NCBI GenBank assembly: GCA_035483935.1
Contig: DATHPK010000205.1
Span: 1-12,846 of the forward strand
DNA from: Bog-473 sp035483935
Lineage (GTDB): Bacteria; Actinomycetota; Acidimicrobiia; Acidimicrobiales; RAAP-2
Length of the DNA: 12,846 nt
Direction of reading: 5' to 3'
Shown: positions 7,236 through 12,846 of the stretch, one piece after another
How positions within the stretch are numbered: position 1 is the first letter of the stretch
How the letters are laid out: the number at the start of each line of letters is the position of its first letter
Position numbers and translations under genes: made by a program
Notes under the pieces: generated by a model
What the model saw: only the letters and a program-made list of their open reading frames with translations
Told to the model about the DNA's origin: nothing
Databases searched by the model: none

Positions 7236-8120
7236 TCAGTCCCCGGCCACGACGACGACCGGGCGGATGCGGTCGGTACCCGTCGCCTCGTAGACGGCCA
7301 ACAGCGTGCCGGCGCCGTCGAGCATCGCCCAGGGTCCGTCGCCCACGGCCCCGAGCGGTACCCGGTCGAGGGCGAGCCCCGTACTGATCGACGCCGCCAC
7401 GTCGTCGTCGACGACCACGGGCTCGAGGTCACGCATCGCCTCCGCGGGCGACAGAACCGCGTCGGGCCCCATCGACTCGATCGACTCGAGCCCTCGCATG
7501 TCGGCCTCGCCGAACGAGCCGATGCGCGTGCGGCGCAGGTTGTCCAGGTGCGCGCCGCCGCCGAGCGCCCGCCCCAGGTCGTCGGCGAGGACCCGCACGT
7601 AGGTGCCCGACGAGCACTCGACGACCGCCCGGTACACGCCCGGGCGTGCCGGGTCGGGCCCGGTGTCGAAGCGGTAGACCCTCACCGGCCGCGGCTTGCG
7701 CTCCACCTCGACCCCCTCACGGGCCAGCTCGTGCAGGCGACGCCCCCCCACCTTGACGGCCGAGACCATCGGCGGCACCTGTTCGATGTCACCGGTCAGC
7801 GCGTCAGCGGCGGCCTGCACCTCGGCGGGGCCGACGCCGCGCATGTCGAAGGTCCCCGTCACTTCGCCGGACGCATCGAGCGTCGACGTCGAGGTTCCGA
7901 GAAGGATGTCCGTCGTATAGGTCTTCGGCAGCACCGTCAGGAACCGCATCAGGCGCGTGGCGCGGCCGAGACCCACCAACAACACGCCCGTGGCATCGGG
8001 GTCGAGGGTTCCGGCATGGCCGACGCGGCGCTGCCCGAAGATGCCGCGGCAACGCGCCACGACGTCGTGCGAGGTCCAGCCGGCCGCCTTGTCGACGACC
8101 ACCACGCCGTTGATGCTCAC
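7236..8120 (-). CDS. truB: tRNA pseudouridine(55) synthase
   Basis: TruB makes pseudouridine 55 in the T-loop of tRNAs and is known also to act as a tRNA folding chaperone. The 294-residue protein begins with the classic INGVVVVDKAAGWTSHDVV block. GHAGTLDPDATG (34-45) contains catalytic Asp40, PKTY (65-68) contains the active-site Tyr68, PPMVSAVKVGGRRLHELAR spans 116-134, and SSGTYVRVLADDLG lies at 170-183. A C-terminal extension of about 80 residues resembles the small domain of bacterial TruB. The start is GTG at 8120-8118, overlapping the rbfA TGA by 4 bp (GTGA), so coupling to rbfA is likely. No nrnA-like DHH phosphoesterase gene sits between rbfA and truB, although several bacteria, including many actinobacteria, have one there. 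Confidence 0.97.
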   Translation of the reverse strand: MSINGVVVVDKAAGWTSHDVVARCRGIFGQRRVGHAGTLDPDATGVLLVGLGRATRLMRFLTVLPKTYTTDILLGTSTSTLDASGEVTGTFDMRGVGPAEVQAAADALTGDIEQVPPMVSAVKVGGRRLHELAREGVEVERKPRPVRVYRFDTGPDPARPGVYRAVVECSSGTYVRVLADDLGRALGGGAHLDNLRRTRIGSFGEADMRGLESIESMGPDAVLSPAEAMRDLEPVVVDDDVAASISTGLALDRVPLGAVGDGPWAMLDGAGTLLAVYEATGTDRIRPVVVVAGD

Positions 8121-8485
8121 GTTGCCGGCGGCTCGTCCCCGTGGTGCAGCCCGCGCAGGAGCTCCTCGACCCGCGTCCCCGCCGCGATCGCCGGGTCGGC
8201 CTGGAAGCGCAGCTTCGGTGTCCGTTTGATCGTCATCTGCGTTCCGATGAGACGCTGCAGGTGCGTTCGCTGCTCTTCCAACACCTCGGCCGCCGCGTCG
8301 TCCAGCGACGCGAGATACACCACCGCCGTCCGCATGTCGGGCGCCACCTCGACCGAGGTCACGGTCAGCATGGGCAGCTCGTCGGCATCGGCCAGCCGTT
8401 CGAGCTCCTCCGCCACGACCTCTCGCAACACCTGGTTGACCCGAAGCGACCGGGGGTAGGTCGCCGTACGCTTTCTCACGCTCAC
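8117..8485 (-). CDS. rbfA: 30S ribosome-binding factor A
   Basis: RbfA is a small KH-fold factor needed for late 30S maturation and 16S rRNA 5' end processing. The N-terminal YPRSLRVNQVLREVVAEEL helix, the LTVTSVEVAPDMRTAVVYL strand region and RTPKLRFQADPAIAAGTRVEELL near the C-terminus are all typical. I chose the GTG at 8485-8483, giving 122 residues, because GGAGGAGC (8500-8493) sits exactly 7 nt upstream. A longer reading from GTG 8518 would add 11 residues unlike the family and would place this Shine-Dalgarno inside the coding region. Another GTG lies two codons downstream (8479-8477). The stop overlaps truB. It is separated from infB by 100 nt containing a hairpin and a short tandem repeat. 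Confidence 0.93.
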   Translation of the reverse strand: MSVRKRTATYPRSLRVNQVLREVVAEELERLADADELPMLTVTSVEVAPDMRTAVVYLASLDDAAAEVLEEQRTHLQRLIGTQMTIKRTPKLRFQADPAIAAGTRVEELLRGLHHGDEPPAT

Positions 8486-8527
8486 CGTGTCAGCTCCTCC
8501 GCTCGAACACGTGCCCACACCAACCCC

Positions 8528-8548
8528 GAACCTCGAACCTCGAACCTC
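8528..8548 (-). repeat. Three tandem 7-bp repeats GAGGTTC upstream of rbfA
   Basis: On the minus strand GAGGTTC occurs three times in direct succession (8548-8528), followed by a degenerate GGGGTTG copy. Each unit carries a GAGG resembling a Shine-Dalgarno core. The array lies about 45-65 nt before the rbfA start, downstream of the hairpin that follows infB. It may be chance, slippage-derived sequence or a ribosome standby site. The repeat is seen directly; any function is speculative. Confidence 0.6.
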
Positions 8549-8561
8549 AATAACAGCCCGC

Positions 8562-8585
8562 GCCGGCCCCGAAAAGAAGGCCGGC
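8562..8585 (-). terminator. Stem-loop immediately after the infB stop codon (weak terminator or processing hairpin)
   Basis: Directly after the infB TGA (8588-8586) the minus strand reads GCCGGCC (8585-8579), TTCTTTTCGG as loop, then GGCCGGC (8568-8562). The perfect 7-bp stem can extend by two T-G wobbles, leaving a six-base loop CTTTTC. Downstream bases are only mildly T-rich (TGTTATTG), not a true T-run. Partial termination, or 3' end protection that lets infB and rbfA-truB be expressed at different levels, would fit. Since the rbfA genes continue on the same strand, complete termination is unlikely unless a promoter exists in the gap, and I see none. Confidence 0.4.
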
Positions 8586-11480
8586 TCAGGTTCGGGCGAT
8601 CTCGCGCTCCTCGTAGGTCTCGATCAGGTCCCCTTCCTTCAGGTCCTGGAAGTCGGTCAAGCCGATTCCGCACTCGAAGCCCGACGCAACTTCACGCACA
8701 TCATCCTTGAAGCGACGCAGCGAGTTGATGGCACCCTTCCAGATGACCGTGCCCTCGCGCAGGAAGCGCACCTTCGAACCACGGGTGATCTTGCCCTCAC
8801 GCACGTAGCACCCGGCGATGGCGCCGATCCGGGGCACCCGGAAGATCTGACGAACCTCGGCCTCGCCGGTGACGATCTCCTCGAAGACCGGGGCCAGCAT
8901 CCCGACCATCGCCGCTTCCAAGTCCTCCAGGAGCTTGTAGATGATCTCGTACGTCCGGATCTGGACGTCGGCCTGCTCGGCCTGCTCGCGCGAGCGCCGG
9001 TCCGGCCGCACGTTGAAGCCGATGATCGTCGCGTTGGATGCCGCCGCCAGCTGCACGTCGTTCTCCGTGATGCCGCCGATGCCCCGCAGCACGAACGACA
9101 GCTTCACGTCGTCGCGCTCCAGGCGCTTCAGCGATTCGGTGACGGCCTCCAACGAGCCCTGCACGTCGGCCTTCAACACGAGGTTCAGCGTCGCCGTCTC
9201 GCCGCGGGAGATCTGCTCGAAGAGGTCCTCCAGGCGGGCACCCGTCGCCGCCGCCACCGGCTTGTGCCCCGACAGGCGGAAGCGCTGCGCCCGCGCCTCG
9301 CCCAGCGTCCGGGCCCGCGCCAGGTCCTTGGCGGCGCGCATCTCGTCGCCTGCGTTCGGCGGTTCGGAGAACCCCAACACCTGCACCGGCGTCGACGGCA
9401 GCGCCTCCTTGATGTGGTCGCCCTGGTCGTCCACCAGCGCCTTGACCTTGCCCCAGGCGGCGCCCGCGACGACGGGGTCGCCCACCTGCAGGGTGCCCTG
9501 CTGCACGATCAACGTCGCCACCGGTCCGCGCCCGGCCTCGAGGTTCGCTTCCAGCACGACACCGCGCGCCTCGCCCTCGACCCGCGCCGTGAGCTCCTCG
9601 ACCTCGGCGACCAGGACGATCTGCTCGAGCAACGCCTCGATCCCTGTCCCCTGCAGCGCCGAGACCTCGACGAAGATCGTGTCGCCGCCCCAGGCCTCGG
9701 GCACCAGCCCGCGCTCGGAGAGCTGCTGCATGACGCGTTGGGGGTCGGCCTGCTCCCGGTCGATCTTGTTGACGGCGACGATGATCGGCACGTCGGCCGC
9801 CTTGGCGTGGTCGATGGCCTCGATCGTCTGGGGCATCACACCGTCGTCGGCCGCCACGACCAGGATCACTATGTCCGTCACCTGCGCGCCCCGGGCGCGC
9901 ATCGCCGTGAACGCGGCGTGGCCCGGCGTGTCGATGAACGTGATGGGGTGACCCTGCCAGTCCACCTGATAGGCGCCGATGTGCTGGGTGATGCCGCCGG
10001 CCTCGCCGGCCACGACGTTGGCCGAACGGATCTTGTCGAGCAGCAGCGTCTTGCCGTGGTCGACGTGCCCCATGACGGTCACGACCGGCGGGCGCGGCCG
10101 CTGGTCGGCCTCGTCCTCCTCGTCCTCGTCCTCGAAGTACCGAGCCAAGAGCTCGGCTTCCTGCTCCTCGCCCGGGTCCACCAGGCGCACGTCGGCGCCG
10201 ATCTCGGCGGCGAACAGCTCGATCATGTCGTCGCTCAGCGACTGGGTGGCCATGACCATCTCGCCCTGCAGCAGCAGGAAACGCACGATGTCGCCGGCGC
10301 TCCGGTTGAACTTGGGCCCGAGGTCGCGCGCCGTCGAGCCGCGCTCGATGATGATCTCGCCCTCGGGCACCGGCGCCGTCGACGGCTGGTACGTCGTGAG
10401 CTGCGTCGGCTCGAGCTCTTCGAGGTTGCGCCGCCTGCGCCGCGCCCTCCGTTGTGGAGGCCGCCGACCCGGCATGCCGCCACGTCCCCCCTGCGGCGGG
10501 GCGCCGGCCGGTGCGCCCGCGCCGGAACGACCGCCGAAGCCGCCACCCGGGCGGCCGCCGAAGCCGCCACCACCACCGGCACCACCACCGGGGCGACCGC
10601 CGCCGCCCGCGGGCCGACCGCCGGTGCGCTGGGGGTAGGAGCCTCCGCCGCCGGGGCGGGGACCAGAGGGTGCATTCGACGTCGGGCGACGCCCGCCCAT
10701 GCCGGGCGGGGGTGGAATGGGCCGCCCGCTCGGACCGAGCGGTGGCCGCTGCCCGGGGGGAGGCGGCACGGGCTTGCCCGAAGGGCTCAAAGGAGGTCGG
10801 GCCCGACGCTGGTCGGGCGGCGCCGCCGTTTCCGGCGCGTGGGCGGCCGGCGAGTGTGCCGCGGCCGGCGCCTGGGCCGGCGAGGTAGAGGGGCGCTCTC
10901 CCGCGGGCGGCGCGGCCGGCGGACGCTCGGTCGGCCGGCTGCTGATCAGTCGTGACGAGCGGACCGGCGCCTCAGCACCTGCCCCGGCACCGGCACCGGC
11001 ACCGGTAGCAGCAGCGCCGTCGGGACCACCCGCCGACGCCGCCGCGGGCGCAGGCACCTCCGCCGGCGGAGCAGCCACGGTGCGGGCCGGGGCCTTCTTG
11101 GCCGGGGCGATGGTCGCCCCCGCACTCGATGCCGCCACGGCCTTCCGAGGCGCGGGCGCCTCGGCGGGTGCGCTCGCTGCCGCACCTTCCGCGGCAGCCG
11201 GAACGGGCGCAGCCTCGGCCGTCGTCGCGGCCTTCTTGGCCGGGGCCGCCTTCTTGGTCGACTTGGCCGCCTTCTTGGCCGGTGCAGGCTCCTCGGGCTG
11301 GACTGGGCGTCGCAACCCCTCCGCGTCGGCCTTGCGGCGGACGCGGTCCGCCTGCGCGTCCTCGATGGAGGACGAGTGGCTCTTGACCCCGATCCCCAGG
11401 GAAAGGGCCAGTTCCAGCCCCTCTTTGTTGGTGAGGCCTAGCTCTTTGGCCAGCTCATAGACGCGAATCTTCTTCGGCAA
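8586..11480 (-). CDS. infB: Translation initiation factor IF-2
   Basis: IF-2 is the GTPase that brings initiator fMet-tRNA to the 30S subunit and promotes 50S joining. The 964-residue protein has an IF2_N domain at about 4-52 (RVYELAKELGLTNKEG...). A long low-complexity linker follows (about 60-345): first Ala/Lys-rich, then Pro-rich, then Gly/Arg-rich, ending in a basic RRARRRRR cluster. A second IF2_N-type domain lies at about 375-440. The G domain has G1 GHVDHGKT 471-478, G2 Thr498, G3 DTPGH 517-521, G4 NKID 571-574 and G5 SAL 607-609, and beta-barrel and C-terminal domains continue to residue 964. All GTPase motifs are intact. The start is TTG at 11480-11478; no ATG or GTG precedes the conserved N-terminus. 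The Shine-Dalgarno is weak (AAGGA, 13 nt upstream), so expression may depend on the upstream hairpin or on coupling. Confidence 0.98.
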   Translation of the reverse strand: MPKKIRVYELAKELGLTNKEGLELALSLGIGVKSHSSSIEDAQADRVRRKADAEGLRRPVQPEEPAPAKKAAKSTKKAAPAKKAATTAEAAPVPAAAEGAAASAPAEAPAPRKAVAASSAGATIAPAKKAPARTVAAPPAEVPAPAAASAGGPDGAAATGAGAGAGAGAEAPVRSSRLISSRPTERPPAAPPAGERPSTSPAQAPAAAHSPAAHAPETAAPPDQRRARPPLSPSGKPVPPPPGQRPPLGPSGRPIPPPPGMGGRRPTSNAPSGPRPGGGGSYPQRTGGRPAGGGGRPGGGAGGGGGFGGRPGGGFGGRSGAGAPAGAPPQGGRGGMPGRRPPQRRARRRRRNLEELEPTQLTTYQPSTAPVPEGEIIIERGSTARDLGPKFNRSAGDIVRFLLLQGEMVMATQSLSDDMIELFAAEIGADVRLVDPGEEQEAELLARYFEDEDEEDEADQRPRPPVVTVMGHVDHGKTLLLDKIRSANVVAGEAGGITQHIGAYQVDWQGHPITFIDTPGHAAFTAMRARGAQVTDIVILVVAADDGVMPQTIEAIDHAKAADVPIIVAVNKIDREQADPQRVMQQLSERGLVPEAWGGDTIFVEVSALQGTGIEALLEQIVLVAEVEELTARVEGEARGVVLEANLEAGRGPVATLIVQQGTLQVGDPVVAGAAWGKVKALVDDQGDHIKEALPSTPVQVLGFSEPPNAGDEMRAAKDLARARTLGEARAQRFRLSGHKPVAAATGARLEDLFEQISRGETATLNLVLKADVQGSLEAVTESLKRLERDDVKLSFVLRGIGGITENDVQLAAASNATIIGFNVRPDRRSREQAEQADVQIRTYEIIYKLLEDLEAAMVGMLAPVFEEIVTGEAEVRQIFRVPRIGAIAGCYVREGKITRGSKVRFLREGTVIWKGAINSLRRFKDDVREVASGFECGIGLTDFQDLKEGDLIETYEEREIART

Positions 11481-11508
11481 GTGGGTCTCTTCGTCCTTGT
11501 CTCTTTGC

Positions 11509-11532
11509 GGGGCCCGGGGTCAACCCAGCCCC
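11509..11532 (-). promoter_or_regulatory. Bulged GC-rich hairpin between ylxR and infB
   Basis: Immediately after the ylxR TGA the minus strand reads GGGGC, T, GGG, TTGA, CCC, CGG, GCCCC. The outer 5-bp and inner 3-bp stems are perfect, separated by an asymmetric internal loop and capped by TTGA. It ends 28 nt before the TTG start of infB, and the intervening stretch is purine-rich and apparently unpaired. No T-run follows, so it is not a terminator. It may tune infB translation or mark an mRNA end; this is inference. Confidence 0.35.
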
Positions 11533-11814
11533 TCATCCTCGCACATCAGGTGCCACGCTCCCCCACGCCGCACCCATTTGCACACACAACTGCTCCAGCT
11601 CATCGGCCCCGACCGGCGCACGAAACGCCCGCTCGAAGCGGCGCTGGCGCATGGCCCGTTCCAGGCAATCCGGCGACTCCCGGCACAGCCACGCCCCCCG
11701 CCCGGCGCCATGGCGGTCGGCCACCAGGGCCCCGTCCGGCCTCCGCACGATCCGGACCAGACGGTCCGCCGGCAGGGCTCGCCGGCAACCCACACAGGTC
11801 CGGGTCGGCGTTAT
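11533..11814 (-). CDS. ylxR: YlxR/RnpM family RNA-binding protein (DUF448), apparent ATA start
   Basis: This 93-residue protein is a textbook YlxR: RTCVGCRRALPADRLVRIVR, then GAGRGAWLCRESPDCLERA and RRFERAFRAPVGADELEQL. Cysteines 7, 10, 44 and 50 are the usual ones. The family sits between nusA and infB in most Gram-positive bacteria; the B. subtilis member (RnpM) binds and modulates RNase P. The frame has no ATG, GTG or TTG near the expected N-terminus, and the first GTG inside it would remove Cys7. The best start is ATA at 11814-11812, forming an ATAA overlap with the nusA TAA and lying 7 nt after a GGAGGAGG Shine-Dalgarno. That gives the usual short leader before RTCVGC. ATA is an allowed but rare bacterial start. 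A sequencing error or a far-upstream start inside nusA cannot be excluded. The family call is firm; the start is less so. Confidence 0.88.
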   Translation of the reverse strand: MTPTRTCVGCRRALPADRLVRIVRRPDGALVADRHGAGRGAWLCRESPDCLERAMRQRRFERAFRAPVGADELEQLCVQMGAAWGSVAPDVRG

Positions 11815-12846
11815 GCCTCGGCCTCCTCCGTGACCCCAGACGCCTCGGCCGCCGCGGGCTCGGCCGCTGCAGGCTCCGCTGCTGCAGGCTCCGCCTCGGC
11901 CGACGCCTCGGCGGCCTCTGCCGATTCGCCGCCGGGCGCGACGTCCGCTTCCGCCGCCGCATCGGTGCTCTTTGCACCTTCGGCCGCGTCCTCTGCCGCG
12001 TGCGACCACTCGGCCGCCGACATGGCCTCTCCGCCCTCGGCCGGCTTCCACACGAGGTCGCCGTTCTCGTCCTCGACCCACTCGCCCTCGGCCCATTCCT
12101 GGTCGGCGTAGCCCGCCTCCTCCTCGGCCAGCTGGGTCTCGCTCTTGATGTCGATGCGCCATCCGGTCAGCCGCGCCGCCAACCGGGCGTTCTGACCCTC
12201 CTTGCCGATGGCAAGTGACAGCTGGAAATCGCTGACGATCACGGTGGCCGTTCCGGTCTCCTCGTCGAGGCGCACCTCGCGCACGCGGGCGGGTGCCAGC
12301 GCGTTCTGGATCAGCTCGACCGCGTCGTCGGAAAAGGGCACGACGTCGACGCGCTCGCCGCGCAGCTCGTTCGTGACCATTCGCACCCGGGAGCCCCGCG
12401 CACCGACACACGCGCCGACCGGGTCGACGTTGGGGTCGTTGGACCACACGGCGATCTTCGTGCGGTGTCCCGGCTCCCGGGCGGCCGCCTTGATCTCGAC
12501 GACGCCGGAGCCGATCTCGGGCACCTCGAGCTCGAACAGCCGCTTGATCAAGCCGGGGTGGGTGCGGCTGACGACGATCTGAGGGCCCTTGGTCGTCTTG
12601 CGGACCTCGACGATGTAGGCCTTGAGGCGCGCCCCGTGTTCGTAGCGCTCGTAGGACACCTGCTCGGCCTGGGGCAGCAGCGCCTCCACCTTGCCCAGGT
12701 CGAGGAGCGTGTAGCGGTTGTCCGTCTGCTGGACGATGCCGGTGACGATGTCGCCCTCACGGCCCGCGTACTCCTCGTACTTCATGTCGCGCTCGACCTC
12801 GCGGATGCGCTGCAGGATCACCTGCTTCGCCGTCTGCGCGGCGATG
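11811..12846 (-). CDS. nusA: Transcription termination/antitermination factor NusA (N-terminus cut by window)
   Basis: NusA binds RNA polymerase and nascent RNA, promoting pausing, folding and termination or antitermination. The visible 344 residues begin in the conserved AAQTAKQVILQRIREVER segment just before the S1 domain, so the N-terminal polymerase-binding domain lies outside the window. The order is S1 (about 28-95), KH1 with GARG (148-151; context VGACVGARGSRVRMV) and KH2 with GKEG (214-217; LAIGKEGQNARLAARLTGW). An acidic, Ala/Glu-rich tail of about 90 residues follows, including three PAAAE repeats. The two acidic-repeat AR domains of E. coli NusA are absent, as is usual outside Proteobacteria. 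The TAA stop at 11813-11811 overlaps the likely ylxR start. NusA heads this operon in many bacteria, often after rimP. Confidence 0.97.
   Translation of the reverse strand, partial: IAAQTAKQVILQRIREVERDMKYEEYAGREGDIVTGIVQQTDNRYTLLDLGKVEALLPQAEQVSYERYEHGARLKAYIVEVRKTTKGPQIVVSRTHPGLIKRLFELEVPEIGSGVVEIKAAAREPGHRTKIAVWSNDPNVDPVGACVGARGSRVRMVTNELRGERVDVVPFSDDAVELIQNALAPARVREVRLDEETGTATVIVSDFQLSLAIGKEGQNARLAARLTGWRIDIKSETQLAEEEAGYADQEWAEGEWVEDENGDLVWKPAEGGEAMSAAEWSHAAEDAAEGAKSTDAAAEADVAPGGESAEAAEASAEAEPAAAEPAAAEPAAAEASGVTEEAEA
11842..11895 (-). repeat. 15-bp imperfect tandem repeat encoding PAAAE units in the NusA tail
   Basis: Near-identical 15-bp units (for example plus-strand GGCTCGGCCGCTGCA at 11857-11871 and GGCTCCGCTGCTGCA at 11872-11886, flanked by more degenerate copies) encode successive PAAAE pentapeptides. 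The period is a multiple of three, so copy-number change would keep the frame. It lies in the disordered tail, where length variation should be tolerated. Confidence 0.6.

Noticed and set aside
6330..8459. A 709-codon plus-strand open frame opposite ribF, truB and rbfA
   Set aside because: It spans three real genes and their junctions in antisense, with shadow-type composition and no family motif.
8487..10955. An 822-codon plus-strand open frame opposite infB
   Set aside because: It is the antisense shadow of infB; its length comes from GC-rich third positions removing stop codons.
11518..11523. TTGACC as a -35 box for an infB promoter
   Set aside because: No -10-like sequence is found at 16-18 bp spacing, and the bases are better explained as the loop and stem of the ylxR-infB hairpin.
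11520..11795. A 91-codon minus-strand frame with an ATG start overlapping ylxR
   Set aside because: It is tempting because of the ATG, but it is in a different frame from the conserved YlxR residues and shows no family match.
11533..12447. A 304-codon minus-strand frame that includes ylxR
   Set aside because: Only the last 93 codons resemble a protein family. The upstream part is Arg/Gly-rich out-of-frame reading of nusA, so I kept the short ylxR only.
1..12846. A hidden novel system: CRISPR array, defence island, prophage, transposon, toxin-antitoxin pair, tRNA or rRNA
   Set aside because: Every stretch is accounted for by conserved housekeeping or recognisable genes with short spacers. 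I saw no spaced direct-repeat array, terminal inverted repeats, integrase or transposase motifs, or tRNA-like folds.

Overview
This window is a compact, very GC-rich bacterial chromosome segment (GC roughly two thirds or more by eye). Every supportable gene lies on the minus strand, so the biological reading order runs from position 12846 down to 1. The order is nusA (5' end cut by the window), ylxR, infB, rbfA, truB, ribF, rpsO, pnp, an M16 zinc peptidase, dapB, a TetR-family regulator and a rhomboid protease (3' end cut by the window). High GC, frequent GTG/TTG starts, the pnp - M16 peptidase - dapB order and a rhomboid with an N-terminal Cys/His zinc-finger-like domain point to an actinobacterium. 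The GAYDGVHLGH form of the RibF motif made me think of Acidimicrobiia or a related lineage, but that placement is only an inference.

Region 1 (12846-8117) is the classic nusA-infB transcription/translation block. It holds a transcription elongation and termination factor (NusA), a small RNA-binding protein (YlxR/RnpM), initiation factor 2 (InfB), the 30S maturation factor RbfA and, overlapping it, tRNA pseudouridine-55 synthase (TruB). Region 2 (8120-3364) adds the bifunctional riboflavin kinase/FAD synthetase RibF, ribosomal protein S15 and polynucleotide phosphorylase. The three largest junctions are infB-rbfA (100 nt), ribF-rpsO (82 nt) and rpsO-pnp (124 nt), and each holds hairpins or palindromes that may act in processing or autoregulation. 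Region 3 (3367-1) is tightly packed: an M16 peptidase overlapping pnp, then dapB (lysine and peptidoglycan precursor synthesis), a TetR regulator and a membrane rhomboid protease, with 4-bp overlaps at three of the four junctions.

The layout fits one long co-directional transcription unit, with possible internal promoter or processing points before rpsO and pnp. Five junctions show 4-bp start/stop overlaps, which suggests translational coupling. The most unusual is nusA-ylxR, where the only sensible ylxR start is an ATA codon within ATAA, preceded by a strong Shine-Dalgarno sequence.

I found no mobile element, CRISPR array, tRNA, rRNA, phage gene or defence system. The window is essentially conserved housekeeping sequence. 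The points worth a second look are noncanonical start choices, intergenic RNA structures, the Arg/Gly-rich PNPase tail and the TetR-rhomboid pair attached to dapB.
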